Assembly (NCBI GenBank): GCA_035578905.1
Contig: JAQJVL010000031.1
Span: forward strand, 563,501 to 627,500
Reading direction: 5' to 3'
Source: Stictocephala bisonia
Taxonomy: Eukaryota; Arthropoda; Insecta; Hemiptera; Membracidae
Length of the DNA stretch: 64,000 nucleotides
Shown here piece after piece: positions 22,130-33,219 of this stretch (within the stretch, counting starts at the first letter, position 1; the number at the start of each line of letters is the position of its first letter). A program made the position numbers and the translations under genes. The notes under the pieces are model-generated. The model worked only from the letters and a program-made list of their open reading frames with translations. It ran no database searches and was not told the origin of the DNA.

Positions 22130-23210
22130 AGGTAAATTGTCTCCGAAAGAGGACTCGTGGAATGAAGTGGTTTAACAGAATCGAGTACCAATCTGTGGAA
22201 CGCTGCTATCCTCCTTAACAAGTTACCTTACAGGGAATAACTGACTTAGCTGAAGATGTTTCTATTTTTAAGACTGCGTTGTGACGTCCTGTTTTAAACG
22301 CATTTATCTGCATCTCCCTCTAGGTGTTAATGAAATACTCAGATTATAATACAAACAGAATAGTGACATTGTTCAATCAAAGAAATTTATAAATCTGCTT
22401 GTGAAGATTTTAATTGCATTTAATGGGAGTTGAATTTAATCAGATTTAATTGAGAAAACGTAATTATTCACATGAATAATATAAAATAATCTGGCACGGT
22501 ATTAACTGTTGAGACATATCGGTTTTGTATCCTGAAAATAATACAATATAAAGTAAATATATTTAACGTATGAAATTTCAAAACGTGATCTTTACATTTT
22601 TAAACTAAACGTATCGAAAAAGAATTTTTAAACTTTAACTCATTAAATATAACTGGTGAATTTCAGTACCCTTATACTATGTTGTTGTCATTTGATTAAA
22701 AGATTAGGAATAATATATTGGGAATTTGACGAAATTAGTTATGTTTGATAATATTATAACTATAAGTTATATATTACAGTTTACTCAACAACAAGCCGTG
22801 AGAATAAGCTAGTTAATCTTCACAATAATAGAAATAAAATAATTTAGGTAAACTCATTAATAAAGCTATTTAAGGAGCAGATTGTAACATTTTTAACATT
22901 GAAACTTTAACGAATAGTTTAGCTACTGAAAAAGTAAGTACTGCAAACCGGCCACTTCCTTCTTAAAAGCAAAAGAGGAAAGCTCTCGGGGCCCTACACT
23001 CATTAAATTTAAACACTTCCTTTTAAAGCCCTGGTTGTTTACATCCTGGTGACTCTGGTCCTTGGTCTGCATTTGTTACTTTAGAGGAGTCTGTTATTAG
23101 AAGGTTTCACCTTTGAGATTTTCTATAATTTTTACTCTGCAAGCAATTATTTTAATCTATAGGTCATTAGTATTTGCGTTCAGTTCTTGAAAGCTGATAA
23201 TTAAATCTAA
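22130..23210 (+). repeat. Dispersed repeat F5, unexpanded copy
   Basis: Blocks in this interval recur in the same order at 43,700-44,120: TGTCTCCGAA...GAAGTGGTTTA, then a segment around CTTTTAAAGCCCTGG...TTACATCCTGGTGACT, then AGGTCATTAGTATTTGCGTT followed by CAGTTCTT. The last block is a single copy of what is a 37-bp array at 44.1-45.7 kb. Spacing between blocks differs between copies. No coding sequence is recognised. Confidence 0.55.
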
Positions 23211-23980
23211 GCCATCGAGGTAACTCTTGTGAAAGTGTTGTCAGATTAAAATATTAATTTACTGTAATCATTGTTGTGATGAACAGAAAACAAATTATTC
23301 ATTGTTACATAAATAAGGTATGTTTAGTGTTTTAAGTTCAAGTAGAAACACCGTATACTTCAACGTACTTGACAAACTGCAATTAACTGATTATTGCGTT
23401 AAAATAAGTTCGATACTCGAGTTTCTTATCTATAAATATGTAAATGGAATGCGACATCGGCTTGTAATATTGAGACTAGCCCAGGTTCTCAAAGCCTTTA
23501 TACGTTTATGCTTAAGACGGCAAAGAACGTGATTTACACCTTAACATATATAATACCTGTTTTGTCTATGACCTTACAAGATTTATTTGTATATTATATA
23601 AGCTATATTTAACTTCATTATTTGGAATGTATCTGTGTGATGCTAGTGGGTTTGAAACAATTAAAGTGTTCAAATAATTTACGGTTTTGCTATAGCTATC
23701 AAAACTGTCAATATTTCACTATTATAAAATTAGCTGATCTCTCAAATAGCTATATGCTACAGAGATTTAAAAAGATACTGCAATGTAATATTAATTTAAG
23801 AAATAATAAATGATTTTTAATTGAATAACTTTTTAATACGATTGAAATTTTATGGTCATATGTAGTGTTTATATATAAAACTTAAATATTAATACTTTAC
23901 TTTTGTCTAATGTCTTAATCTCTGACTCATTTTTGACCCAACGTGTGAAACAATAAGATCTAGTAGTGCGTTTTACCTAA
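23211..23980. other. AT-rich non-coding DNA
   Basis: Two small plus-strand open frames (23,320-23,532 and 23,622-23,813) have no recognisable family, splice context or codon bias, and are not called as genes. Confidence 0.4.
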
Positions 23981-23984
23981 CTTG

Positions 23985-24140
23985 TGTCAACCAGCTAGAG
24001 GAGTGAATAGAGTTGGATAAATTATTCAGGCAAGAACTTAAGGTTATTTCCAAGTTAATTTAGCAGCCCACATTGTTACCGAGCCTGAGTGGATTACAGT
24101 AGAAAGCCTAAGTGGTGCCGGATAAACACTTTTATTCATC
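23985..24140 (+). repeat. Dispersed repeat F2, unexpanded copy
   Basis: This copy starts with CAACCAGCTAGAGGAGTGAA and continues AGGCAAGAACTTAAGG, AGCCCACATTGTTACC, GTGGATTACAGTAGAAAGCC and TAAGTGGTGC. The second part recurs at 32,215-32,345 and 47,145-47,275. The first 20 bp equal a part of the 83-bp minisatellite unit at 26.7-32.2 kb, but here that part is single copy. It marks the ancestral, unexpanded arrangement. Confidence 0.75.
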
Positions 24141-24489
24141 CAAGCTCACCATACTTACTTCATAATTAGTGAACTTGGTAAAATAACTGTTATGAATTAC
24201 TATTTTAGGGAATAAGTTTATAAAATTATGCTCCAATCCCCACGTTTTTTTTCTTTAACCATGTTATGTTCTTCCAAAACGCCGTGTGATTCTCATGAAG
24301 TTGCATTTATTTGTTGTAAAAATGATATAAAAAGTATAAATTATTAAATTTAATTGTGTGTGGTACCAAGTAACTAAAAAAGCATTAGCTAATCAGCATA
24401 AAGAGGGTGTGAAACTAATGTGTCATAAGATATGAGTTTCACAACTGTTTTAACAACTTTATATATTGAAAAATGTCACTGGTAAAACA

Positions 24490-25050
24490 ATAAGTGGAGG
24501 GGAATGTCAAGAAAACAATGATATATATGTTTGAAGTTTATGCGCTGCCAAACCATCCAACCGATCACCATGAAACTTTAGGGTGTTGTCCTGTATTCTC
24601 CCGAGATGGTTTCTGTGAAGTTTGATGCAGATCCGTCCACAGGGTCCCGCCCCACGGGCTCCTAAAGATCCCATGTTATTCAAATGGAGAATCTGAATTG
24701 TTTACAAAAAACATATGACTGTGTGGTTTAATGTAGTTTCACATGCCATAAGCAGATTGAAGTTCTCACAACAACAGTACTGTATATGTTTTGATTTATT
24801 GTAGTTCTACATTTCACCTGGAGAGTGTAGCACACACTACTTTTACTTGATCAGGTGATCTGTATTTGGTGTTAACCTTTTTTCCTTGGTAATTAAAACA
24901 TGTTGTGAAACGTGAAAATAAAAAATAAATAATTATTTGTTTTGCAGTTTACCTTTTATGACATGCCTCCTAAAAAATCTAATATTGGTAGAAGAAGCAA
25001 AAATGCTCGAATTCTTTCGGTAATTACTAAATCGAAAATTCCAATATAGC
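24490..25050 (+). mobile_element. Helitron-like 5' fragment
   Basis: A leader with CCGATCACCATGAAACTTTA, GATGGTTTCTGTGAAGTTTG, CAGATCCGTCCA and a C/G-rich CAGGGTCCCGCCCC block is followed by a start codon at 24,963. Both the leader wording and the start of the protein are typical of insect Helitron ORFs. The body of the replicase-helicase is absent. The left boundary is approximate; no TC terminus or 3' hairpin was identified. Confidence 0.55.
24963..25049 (+). pseudogene. Truncated N-terminus of Helitron replicase-helicase
   Basis: The frame encodes 28 residues. The first 16-18, MPPKKSNIGRRSKNAR, match the basic N-terminus widely found in Helitron-encoded proteins of insects and other invertebrates; similarity ends after this and the frame stops at TAG 25,047-25,049. 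In intact elements a Rep (HUH) nuclease and a PIF1-like helicase follow; neither is seen here. The call rests on one short peptide, but a characteristic one, and the leader agrees. Confidence 0.6.
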
Positions 25051-25204
25051 CAAATTATTCCTAAATGTTTATAGTTTCGGAAATATCAAGATACTTAAAT
25101 ATGCTTTTAAACAAAGAGTTAAAATGAACTGAAAATACATTTCACAAGATGATTTGTTAGCATGGAATTTTTTCTTTTTTTGCTGAACTTATTTGCTAAA
25201 TTCT

Positions 25205-25428
25205 ACATTTCTGAATCGGTTCAGAATTGGTGTGAGCAGAGTAAATACTGGGTGTATTAATGGGAATTGACAATATATAAATCATGTGATCACGGGAAGT
25301 CTATCTAAACAATGAATCACATAGTTACAGAGTGCCCCCTGCTCTCTTTTACGGAGGCATTATCCAGTATAAACAGAAGTAGTGGAGCAGGTCTTGAATG
25401 GCTCGATGGATTTGACTTAGCTTTGTGA
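25205..25428 (+). pseudogene. C-terminal relic of jockey/R1-type LINE, copy 2
   Basis: One plus frame gives LNRFRIGVSRVNTGCINGN (family pattern LNRFRTGxGRC). After a shift near 25,280 another gives SCDHGKSI, an in-frame TAA (25,306-25,308, probably from CAA), TMNHIVTECPLLSFTEALSS, and GLEWLDGFDLAL with a terminal TGA at 25,426-25,428. These correspond to the CxCG...QTMxHIxxECP motif and the EWLxxLDxxL ending of jockey/I/R1-type LINE proteins. The RT core is missing, and stops and frameshifts break the frame. Confidence 0.8.
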
Positions 25429-25429
25429 C

Positions 25430-25950
25430 GGAAGATCACTTTACATTTTTATTTAACTAATATGTCATCATGATTTTTGTACCTTTATCCAAATATCACA
25501 GCTTTCAAAAAAAATTAATTAATGGCAACTCTCAACAAACTGAACGAAATGTATATTCACACATTTTATACTATCGTTATCTTAAGAATAATGTATCAAA
25601 CATAATTTAGGTTTTGACTATAAATGAAACTACACTCTTGTATGTATATGGTAAATACAAAGTAAATACGAAAATCTAATTGTAATATTTATGAAAATGA
25701 TAACCTTATAAACTATAGTTTACTCCCTGGAAAAAGGTAATAAGATTGATATAGGGACTGAGTAGGTTTTATTCCTTTACATCACAGTGTAGATCTCTCA
25801 AGATATTATCTAAAACCTGCACTTCTAAAGCGGTACGGTTAATTTTTCTTTCCTTATTTGGTACTTTTTCCTATTAGTTTCATGGTCATGGAATTATTTC
25901 GTAAAATCTTTTTTTTCAATCGCAACAACTACGGGAATCGTTGAGGTGGT
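25430..25950. other. AT-rich non-coding DNA, nothing recognised
   Basis: No coding or repeat signature was identified between the LINE relic and repeat F3. Confidence 0.4.
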
Positions 25951-25956
25951 ATTGTT

Positions 25957-26085
25957 GACTCCATATGAGGAACATTTTTCTGTAACCCACTTTTGACATT
26001 TGTGACAAGTCTAAGAGACTTACTGCCAGAAGGGGTGATTAGGGCAACAAATGGTGGCCATGTTGTGTCCTACAAGAACATATCC
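25957..26085 (+). repeat. Dispersed repeat F3, copy 1
   Basis: Shares GAGACTTACTGCCAGAAGGG, GTGATTAGGGC, ACAAATGGTGGCC and ATGTTGTGTCC with the copy at 34,889-35,010, almost without mismatch, and more loosely with 56,005-56,150. Flanking sequence differs, so this is a dispersed element and not a local duplication. No coding content was recognised. Confidence 0.75.
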
Positions 26086-26654
26086 GTTATATTCTCTTAT
26101 ATATGGTGTTAATATTGAATTATCTTCAATGGTATATGTCCCATAGGAATCTGTATATAAAGGACATTACCAGCAAAATCTCTCCGATTTAAGTGAACCC
26201 AAGAAAATATATTTCAGTAGTAAAGTGGATAGTTAAGTTATTAATCGAATGGTTATTTGTAGAAATAAAAAATTAAAAGGGGTTTGGTATAATTTGTTGT
26301 ATCGTTGGTGTAAGTAATAGCCTATCACACAAGCTTCTCTATTTTATTGATTTAAAGTATGTTAATTATCAAAAAGAATTTACTGTGTAAGTTCATATAT
26401 TAGGAAAACTGTTTTTAAACGTTAATATTACACAATAAATCGAAATTAATGAAAGATAAAGTAATTAACTCTATCAGTTATCCTATTTTACGGATTATAT
26501 ATTATCATAATACTATTCTCATTAAAATAAGGAATCTTCTGTAACTGAAAGTGTTAAGTTCTTTAGCTTTAATTATATCCTAAAAGATACCTCTGAGGAT
26601 CTTACTTTATATGGTTTAATTAAAAGTATAAAAGAGTATTAAATACAGTATATA

Positions 26655-28471
26655 ATTAAATAACAGATAATAATATATAAAAGCTAGAAACAACATCGGT
26701 ATAGGGCTCACTACAACCAGCTAGAGGAGTGAACGGAGTTAAATAACAGATACTAATATCTAAAAGGTAGAAACAACATCGGTATAGGGCTCACTACAAC
26801 CAGCTAGAGGAGTGAACGGAGTTAAATAACAGATAATAATATCTAAAAGGTAGAAACAACATCGGTAAAGGGCTCACTACAACCAGCTAGAGGAGTGAAC
26901 GGAGTTAAATAACAGATACTAATATCTAAAAGGTAGAAACAACATCGGTAAAGGGCTCACTACAACCAGCTAGAGGAGTGAACGGAGTTAAATAACAGAT
27001 ACTAATATCTAAAAGGTAGAAACAACATCGGTATAGGGCTCACTACAACCAGCTAGAGGAGTGCACGGTATTAAATAACAGATAATAATATCTAAAAGGT
27101 AGAAACAACATCGGTATAGGGCTCACTACAACCAGCTAGAGGAGTGAACGGAGTTAAATAACAGATAATAATATCTAAAAGGTAGAAACAACATCGGTAA
27201 AGGGCTCACTACAACCAGCTAGAGGAGTGAACGGAGTTAAATAACAGATAATAATATCTAAAAGCTAGAAACAACATCGGTATAGGGCTCACTACAACCA
27301 GCTAGAGGAGTGAACGGAGATAAATAACAGATACTAATATCTAAAAGGTAGAAACAACATCAGTATAGGGCTCACTACAACCAGCTAGAGGAGTGAACGG
27401 AGTTAAATAACAGATAATAATATCTAAAAGCTAGAAACAACATCGGTAAAGGGCTCACTACAACCAGCTAGAGGAGTGAACGGAGTTAAATAACAGATAC
27501 TAATATCTAAAAGGTAGAAACAACATCGGTATAGGGCTCACTACAACCAGCTAGAGGAGTGAACGGAGTTAAATAACAGATAATAATATCTAAAAGGTAG
27601 AAACAACATCGGTAAAGGGCTCACTACAACCAGCTATAGGGGTGAATGGAGTTAATTAACAGATACTAATATCTAAAAGGTAGAAACAACATGGTTATAG
27701 GGCTCACTACAACAAGTTAGAGGGGTGAACGGAGTTAAATAACAGATAATAATATCTAAAAGGTAGAAACAACATGGGTATAGGGCTCACTACAACCAGG
27801 TAGAGGAGTTAATGGAGTTAAATATTAGATAATAATATCTAAAACGTATAAACAACATGGGTATAGGGCTCACCACAACCAGCTTGAGGGGTGAATGGAG
27901 TTAAATAACAGATAATAATATCTAAAATGTAGAAACAAAATGGGTATAGGGCTCACTACAACCAGCTAGAGGAGTGAACGGAGTTAAATAACAGATAATA
28001 ATGTATAAAAGGTAGAAACAGCATGGATATAGGGCTCACTACAACCAGCTAGAGGAGTGAACGTTATTAAATAACAGATAATAATATCTAAAAGGTAGAA
28101 ACAACATGGGTATAGGGCTCACTACAACCAGCTAGAGGAGTGAACGGAGTTAAATAACAGATAATAATATCAAAAAGGTAGAAACAACATGGGTATAGGG
28201 CTCACTACAACCAGCTAGAGGAGTGAACGTTATTAAATAACAGATAATAATATCTAAAAGGTAGAAACAACATGGGTATAGGGCTCACTACAACCAGCTA
28301 GAGGAGTGAACGTTATTAAATAACAGATAATAATATCTAAAAGGTAGAAACAGCTTGGGTATAGCGCTCACTGCAACCAGCTAGAGGAGTGAACGGTATT
28401 AAATAACAGATAATAATATCTAAAAGTTAGAAACAACATGGGTATAGGGCTCACTACAACCAACTAGAGGA
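26655..28471. repeat. 83-bp minisatellite, left block, about 22 copies
   Basis: The unit is 83 bp: AGATAATAATATCTAAAAGG, TAGAAACAACATGGGTATAG, GGCTCACTACAACCAGCTAG, AGGAGTGAACGTTATTAAAT, AAC. The left copies carry ACATCGGTATAGG or ACATCGGTAAAGG with GAACGGAGTT, partly alternating, while copies from about 27,690 on carry the ATGGGTATAGG type that dominates the right block. The block ends mid-unit at 28,471, where a solo LTR interrupts it. No open frame persists through it. Confidence 0.97.
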
Positions 28472-29720
28472 TGTAACAATTGTTAATTGTTTCATTATAA
28501 TTAAATTAGAAAATTGTATTTAGAAAATGTTAAATATTGTAAGAACTGAGAGGTTTAGAAATGTTGTTTGTTTTTCAAAAGTTTTCGATGTAAATTCTCC
28601 AAGTTTTGAGAAAAATTCAGAATCTTCCTCTTTCAAATAAAGAAAAGTAGTTTTTTCCCATATTAAATAGCTAAATAACCAGTATTTTCACGTCTGTTAA
28701 TTTCCTGTCAATTTCATGCGACATGTTTTCTGAAGGCAACATGTTTGGTGAGCCTTACCTGTTCAGTTGTCCTGGTTTAGAGGGTTCTAATTGGTTGATT
28801 TAGCTTATAGAGTTGAGAGGGGGTAAGTCCGTTGGTGGAAGGGTTGCGGGCGTTCGAGCAGTTTGACGATATCTTTCTGAGTGTGACCACGTGCGATCCT
28901 TACCGTTTCGGTGTTACTTTTACCGTTATGGCAATTTTATTAGTTCACTTGTGAGTGAGAGGGTGTATGCCGGTCGAGCTTTGTTGTGGTCACTTTTGGA
29001 TTTGAAACCTCCAGGACAGCTACGTAAGTAATTTTTACAAGTTTCCTTTAGTTAGAGATTTTCAGTAGCGTTTTAGTAGATAGGGTAAGATCCACCAAGC
29101 ATGCGCGGTTAAACTTGTTTCTGGTTTGAAGTCACTCTTCTAGTGACAAATTTTTAGAGTGTTTTGATTTCTGTTTAAAACTTTGTAAGTTAGAGGAAAA
29201 ATTGTTTCAAGTCACTAAAAGCTGGTTATTTCTTTTGGTTCCAGATCGCCCGGAGGCAATTTTAAACAATTTAAAGAAATTAAACAATTTTAAACAATTT
29301 TAGAAAAATTAAACAATTTTAAAGCAATTTTAAATTTTAAAGAATTTTAAAGCAATTTATACAATTTTAAAGAATTAAAAAAATTTATTACAATTTTGAA
29401 TTTTGAAATTTTTGATTTAAAAGTTTAAAGAATTTATTAAAAAAGACAAATAAATAAAAAAGGTTCTGGTCTGAAGATATTAAATTTATTATTTAGGAAG
29501 AGTTGTTCTAATTTATTTATGCTCCATTGAGTCAATAAAAGAAGAGATTTTTATTTTCGTTTTTATCATTATTTGTAGAAGAAACCTAATTTTATTTGTT
29601 GAAGTAATTTATAAGAAGATAAATAAAGAAAAATTTTTATCATTGAAGAAGTTTCATTTTAATCTCTCATTTAAGTTGTTCAACATATCAAAAATTAATA
29701 GTAGCTTTAATAAGGCTACA
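28472..29720. mobile_element. Solo LTR (1,249 bp) inserted in the minisatellite
   Basis: The insert begins TGTAACAATT and ends AAGGCTACA, giving the TG...CA ends of an LTR with inverted TGTA/TACA tips. It is flanked by a perfect 4-bp duplication AGGA (28,468-28,471 and 29,721-29,724), and the 83-bp unit resumes exactly where it was broken. Inside are a splice-donor-like GTAAGT (29,024-29,029), a run of CAATTTTAAA-like repeats (29,250-29,420) and AATAAA (29,534-29,539), all compatible with U3-R-U5. No gag, pol or second LTR is present. A 4-bp duplication fits Gypsy or BEL/Pao better than Copia (usually 5 bp). The strand of the parent element is taken as plus from the AATAAA but is not certain. 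Confidence 0.85.
29250..29425. repeat. AT-only short-period repeat inside the LTR
   Basis: Irregular tandem copies of about CAATTTTAAA / AAATTAAA make this stretch nearly free of G and C. It has probably grown by slippage within the LTR and may vary between copies of the element. Confidence 0.7.
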
Positions 29721-32232
29721 AGGAGTAAACGGTATTAAATAACAGATAATAATATCTAAAAGGTAGAAACAACATGGGTATAGGGCTCACTACAACCAGC
29801 TAGAGGAGTGAACGGAGTTAAATAACAGATAATAATATATAAAAGGTAGAAACAGCATGGGTATAGGGCTCACTACAACCAGCTAGAGGAGTGAACGTTA
29901 TTAAATAACATATAATAATATCTAAAAGGTAGAACCAACATGGGTATAGGGCTCACTACAACCAGCTAGAGGAGTGAACGTTATTAAATAACAGATAATA
30001 ATATCTAAAAGGTAGAAACAACATGGGTATAGGGCTCACTACAACCAGCTAGAGAAGTGAACGTTATTAAATAACAGATAATAATATCTAAAAGGTAGAA
30101 ACAACATGGGTATAGGGCTCACTACAACCAGCTAGAGGAGTGCACGGTATTAAATAACAGATAATAATATCTAAAAGGTAGAAACAACATGGGTATAGGG
30201 CTCACTACAACCAGCTAGAGGAGTGAACGTTATTAAATAACAGATAATAATATCTAAAAGGTAGAAACAACATGGGTATAGGGCTCACTACAACCAGCTA
30301 GAGGAGTGAACGGAGTTAAATAACATATAATAATATCTAAAAGGTAGAAACAACATTGGTATAGGGCTCACTACAACCAGCTAGAGGAGTGCACGGTATT
30401 ACATAACAGATAATAATATCTAAAATGTAGAAACAACATGGGTATAGGACTCACTACAACCAGCTAGAGGAGTTACCGTTATTAAATAACAGATAATAAT
30501 ATCTAAAAGGTAGAAACAACATGGGTATAGGGCTCACTACAACCAGCTAGAGGAGTGCACGGTATTAAATAACAGATAATAATATCTAAAAGGTAGAAAC
30601 AACATGGGTATAGGGCTCACTACAACCAGCTAGAGGAGTGAACGTTATTAAATAACAGATAATAATATCTAAAAGGTAGAAACAACATGGGTATAGGGCT
30701 CACTACAACCAGCTAGAGGAGTGCACGGTATTAAATAACAGATAATAATATCTAAAAGGTAGAAACAACATGGGTATAGGGCTCACTACAACCAGCTAGA
30801 GGAGTGAACGTTATTAAATAACAGATAATAATATCTAAAAGGTAGAAACAACATGGGTATAGGGCTCACTACAACCAGCTAGAGGAGTGCACGGTATTAA
30901 ATAACAGATAATAATATCTAAAAGGTAGAAACAACATGGGTATAGGGCTCACTACAACCAGCTAGAGGAGTGAACGTTATTAAATAACAGATAATAATAT
31001 CTAAAAGGTAGAAACAACATGAGTATAGGGCTCACTACAATAAGCTAGAGGAGTGAACGTTATTAAATAACAGATAATAATATCTAAAAGGTAGAAACAA
31101 CATGGGTATAGGGCTCACTACAACCAGCTAGAGGAGTGAACGTTATTAAATAACAGATAATAATATCTAAAAGGTAGAAACAACATGGGTATAGGGCTCA
31201 CTACAACCATCTAGAGGAGTGAATGGAGTTAAATAACAGATAATAATATCAAAATGGTAGAAACAACATGGGTATAGGGCTCACTACAACCAGCTAGAGG
31301 AGTGAACGTTATTAAATAACAGATAATAATATCTAAAAGGTAGAAACAACATGGGTATAGCACTCACTGTAACCAGCTAGAGGAGTGAACGGAGTTAAAT
31401 AACAGATAATAATATCTAAAAGGTAGAAACAACATGGGTATAGGGCTCACTACAACCAGCTAGAGGAGTGAACGTTATTAAAAAACAGATGATAATATCT
31501 AAAAGTTAGAAACAACATGGGTATAGGGCTCACTACAACCAGCTAGAGGAGTGAACGGAGTTAAATAACAGATAATAATATCTAAAAGGTAGAAACAACA
31601 TGGGTATAGGGCTCACTACAACCAGCTAGAGGAGTGAACGTTATTAAATAACAGATAATAATATCTAAAAGGTAGAAACAACATGGGTATAGCGCTCACT
31701 ACAACCAGCTAGAGGAGTGCACGGTATTAAATAACAGATAATAATATCTAAAAGGTAGAAACAACATGGGTATAGGGCTCACTACAACCAGCTAGAGGAG
31801 TGAACGTTATTAAATAACAGATAATAATATCTAAAAGGTAGAAACAACATGGGTATAGGGCTCACTACAACCAGCTAGAGGAGTGAACGGAGTTAAATAA
31901 CATATAATAATATCTAAAAGGTAGAAACAACATTGGTATAGGGCTCACTACAACCAGCTAGAGGAGTGCACGGTATTACATAACAGATAATAATATCTAA
32001 AAGGTAGAAACAACATGGGTATAGGGCTCACTACAACCAGCTAGAGGAGTGCACGGTATTAAATAACAGATAATAATATCTAAAAGGTAGAAACAAAATG
32101 GGTATAGGGCTCACTACAACCAGCTAGAGGAGTGAACGTTATTAAATAACAGATAATAATATCTAAAAGGTAGAAACAACATGGGTATAGGGCTCACTGC
32201 AACAAGCTAGAGGAGTGAACGGAGTTAAATAA
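29721..32232. repeat. 83-bp minisatellite, right block, about 30 copies
   Basis: This continues the left array after the LTR. Units are nearly all of the ATGGGTATAGG type and end in GAACGTTATT, GAACGGAGTT or GCACGGTATT. Between about 30,120 and 30,960, GCACGGTATT and GAACGTTATT units alternate, which indicates amplification of a 166-bp dimer. A string of four variant units (ACATATAATAATATC, then ACATTGG, GCACGGTATTACATAAC) near 30,300-30,420 recurs near 31,880-31,990. The array ends at 32,232 directly in repeat F2. Confidence 0.97.
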
Positions 32233-32350
32233 ATTATTTAGGCAAGAACTTAAGGATATACTCGACTTATGTTGCACAGCCCACATTGTTATCAAGTGTA
32301 AGTAGATTACGCTGGAAAGCCTAAGTGGTGCAGAATAAACAGTTTAAGAG
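32215..32350 (+). repeat. Dispersed repeat F2, copy bordering the 83-bp array
   Basis: The last array unit runs without a break into AAATTATTTAGGCAAGAACT, TAAGGATAT, AGCCCACATTGTTATC and AAGCCTAAGTGGTGCAGAAT, the same order as in copies at 24.0 and 47.1 kb. The array therefore sits inside an F2 copy. Confidence 0.8.
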
Positions 32351-33170
32351 AAACTAATTTCATAATCATCAACTCGGGGTATTAACTATTTTCTGTTTTA
32401 TATCATTGGATGGCTTTGCAATATTCCCTAATCAGTAAATTAATCTTATTGAAGGGATTGTAGTAATAGAATAGATATTCCAGTTACGATATATCAATAA
32501 ATGGATGGAACTATATTAATCAAATAAAATAACACCTTTACATTTTGCAGTGTTAACAGATTATTGCTACCTATTCTGATGTTAATTTTTTATGGTTTCT
32601 TAGGATTTTTTTAACTGATAAATATAGATTTTAGTTAATTATTAAGTTAATTATTATTTTACTATACTGTTTTATTTACTAATTATATAGCCAATTTAGA
32701 TAGGACAAAGTACATTTTTAGCCATATTCTTCATTAGGAGTTCATTCTAATGTTATTTACACATTTAAACTTATGAGTGTGTAAAATCGATCGTAATTAT
32801 AAAATGTGAAATCTTGATTAAAAATCATCATTTGTTATTGTTTGAAAGGCTTCCTAACGCATTAGAATTAAAAAAAAACTGTCTCCTTAGATAATTTGTG
32901 TTGTTACAAAAAACACTTTAAACATTAAGATAATGTTATATTTTCGTTGTAGAATTACTACTTTTAATTATCAAATAAATTAAAACAAAGTACATTTCCT
33001 ACAATAAGTACTTCCAAAAAATGTTATTCTGATTTTGTGGATTCCTCTACTTTTGCAAATTACTGGTGACGTTGTTTATATCCACATGTAACATTAAGAG
33101 AAATGTATGACAAAGATTTAGTATCACTCATATTAAATAAATAATGAATAAGATCTTCCAGTACTTATTC
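32351..33170. other. AT-rich non-coding DNA, nothing recognised
   Basis: No gene or repeat family was recognised. Confidence 0.45.
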
Positions 33171-33175
33171 ATTAC

Positions 33176-33219
33176 TGTACCGACCATGCAATTACAGATG
33201 TAATTGCATGGTCGGTACA
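33176..33219. repeat. 44-bp near-perfect palindrome
   Basis: Two 21-bp arms, TGTACCGACCATGCAATTAC plus A and the exact inverse, are separated by only 2 bp (GA). There is no mismatch in the arms. Followed by a direct repeat of GCACAAGGAAAAT-like sequence. It can form a very stable hairpin or cruciform. The origin is unknown; it could be a foldback scrap, a hairpin RNA source or an assembly or replication artefact. Confidence 0.9.

Noticed and set aside
26655..32232. Regular repeats interrupted by unique sequence, superficially a CRISPR array
   Set aside because: The 83-bp units abut without unique spacers, the DNA is eukaryotic in character, and no cas genes exist; the interruption is a solo LTR.
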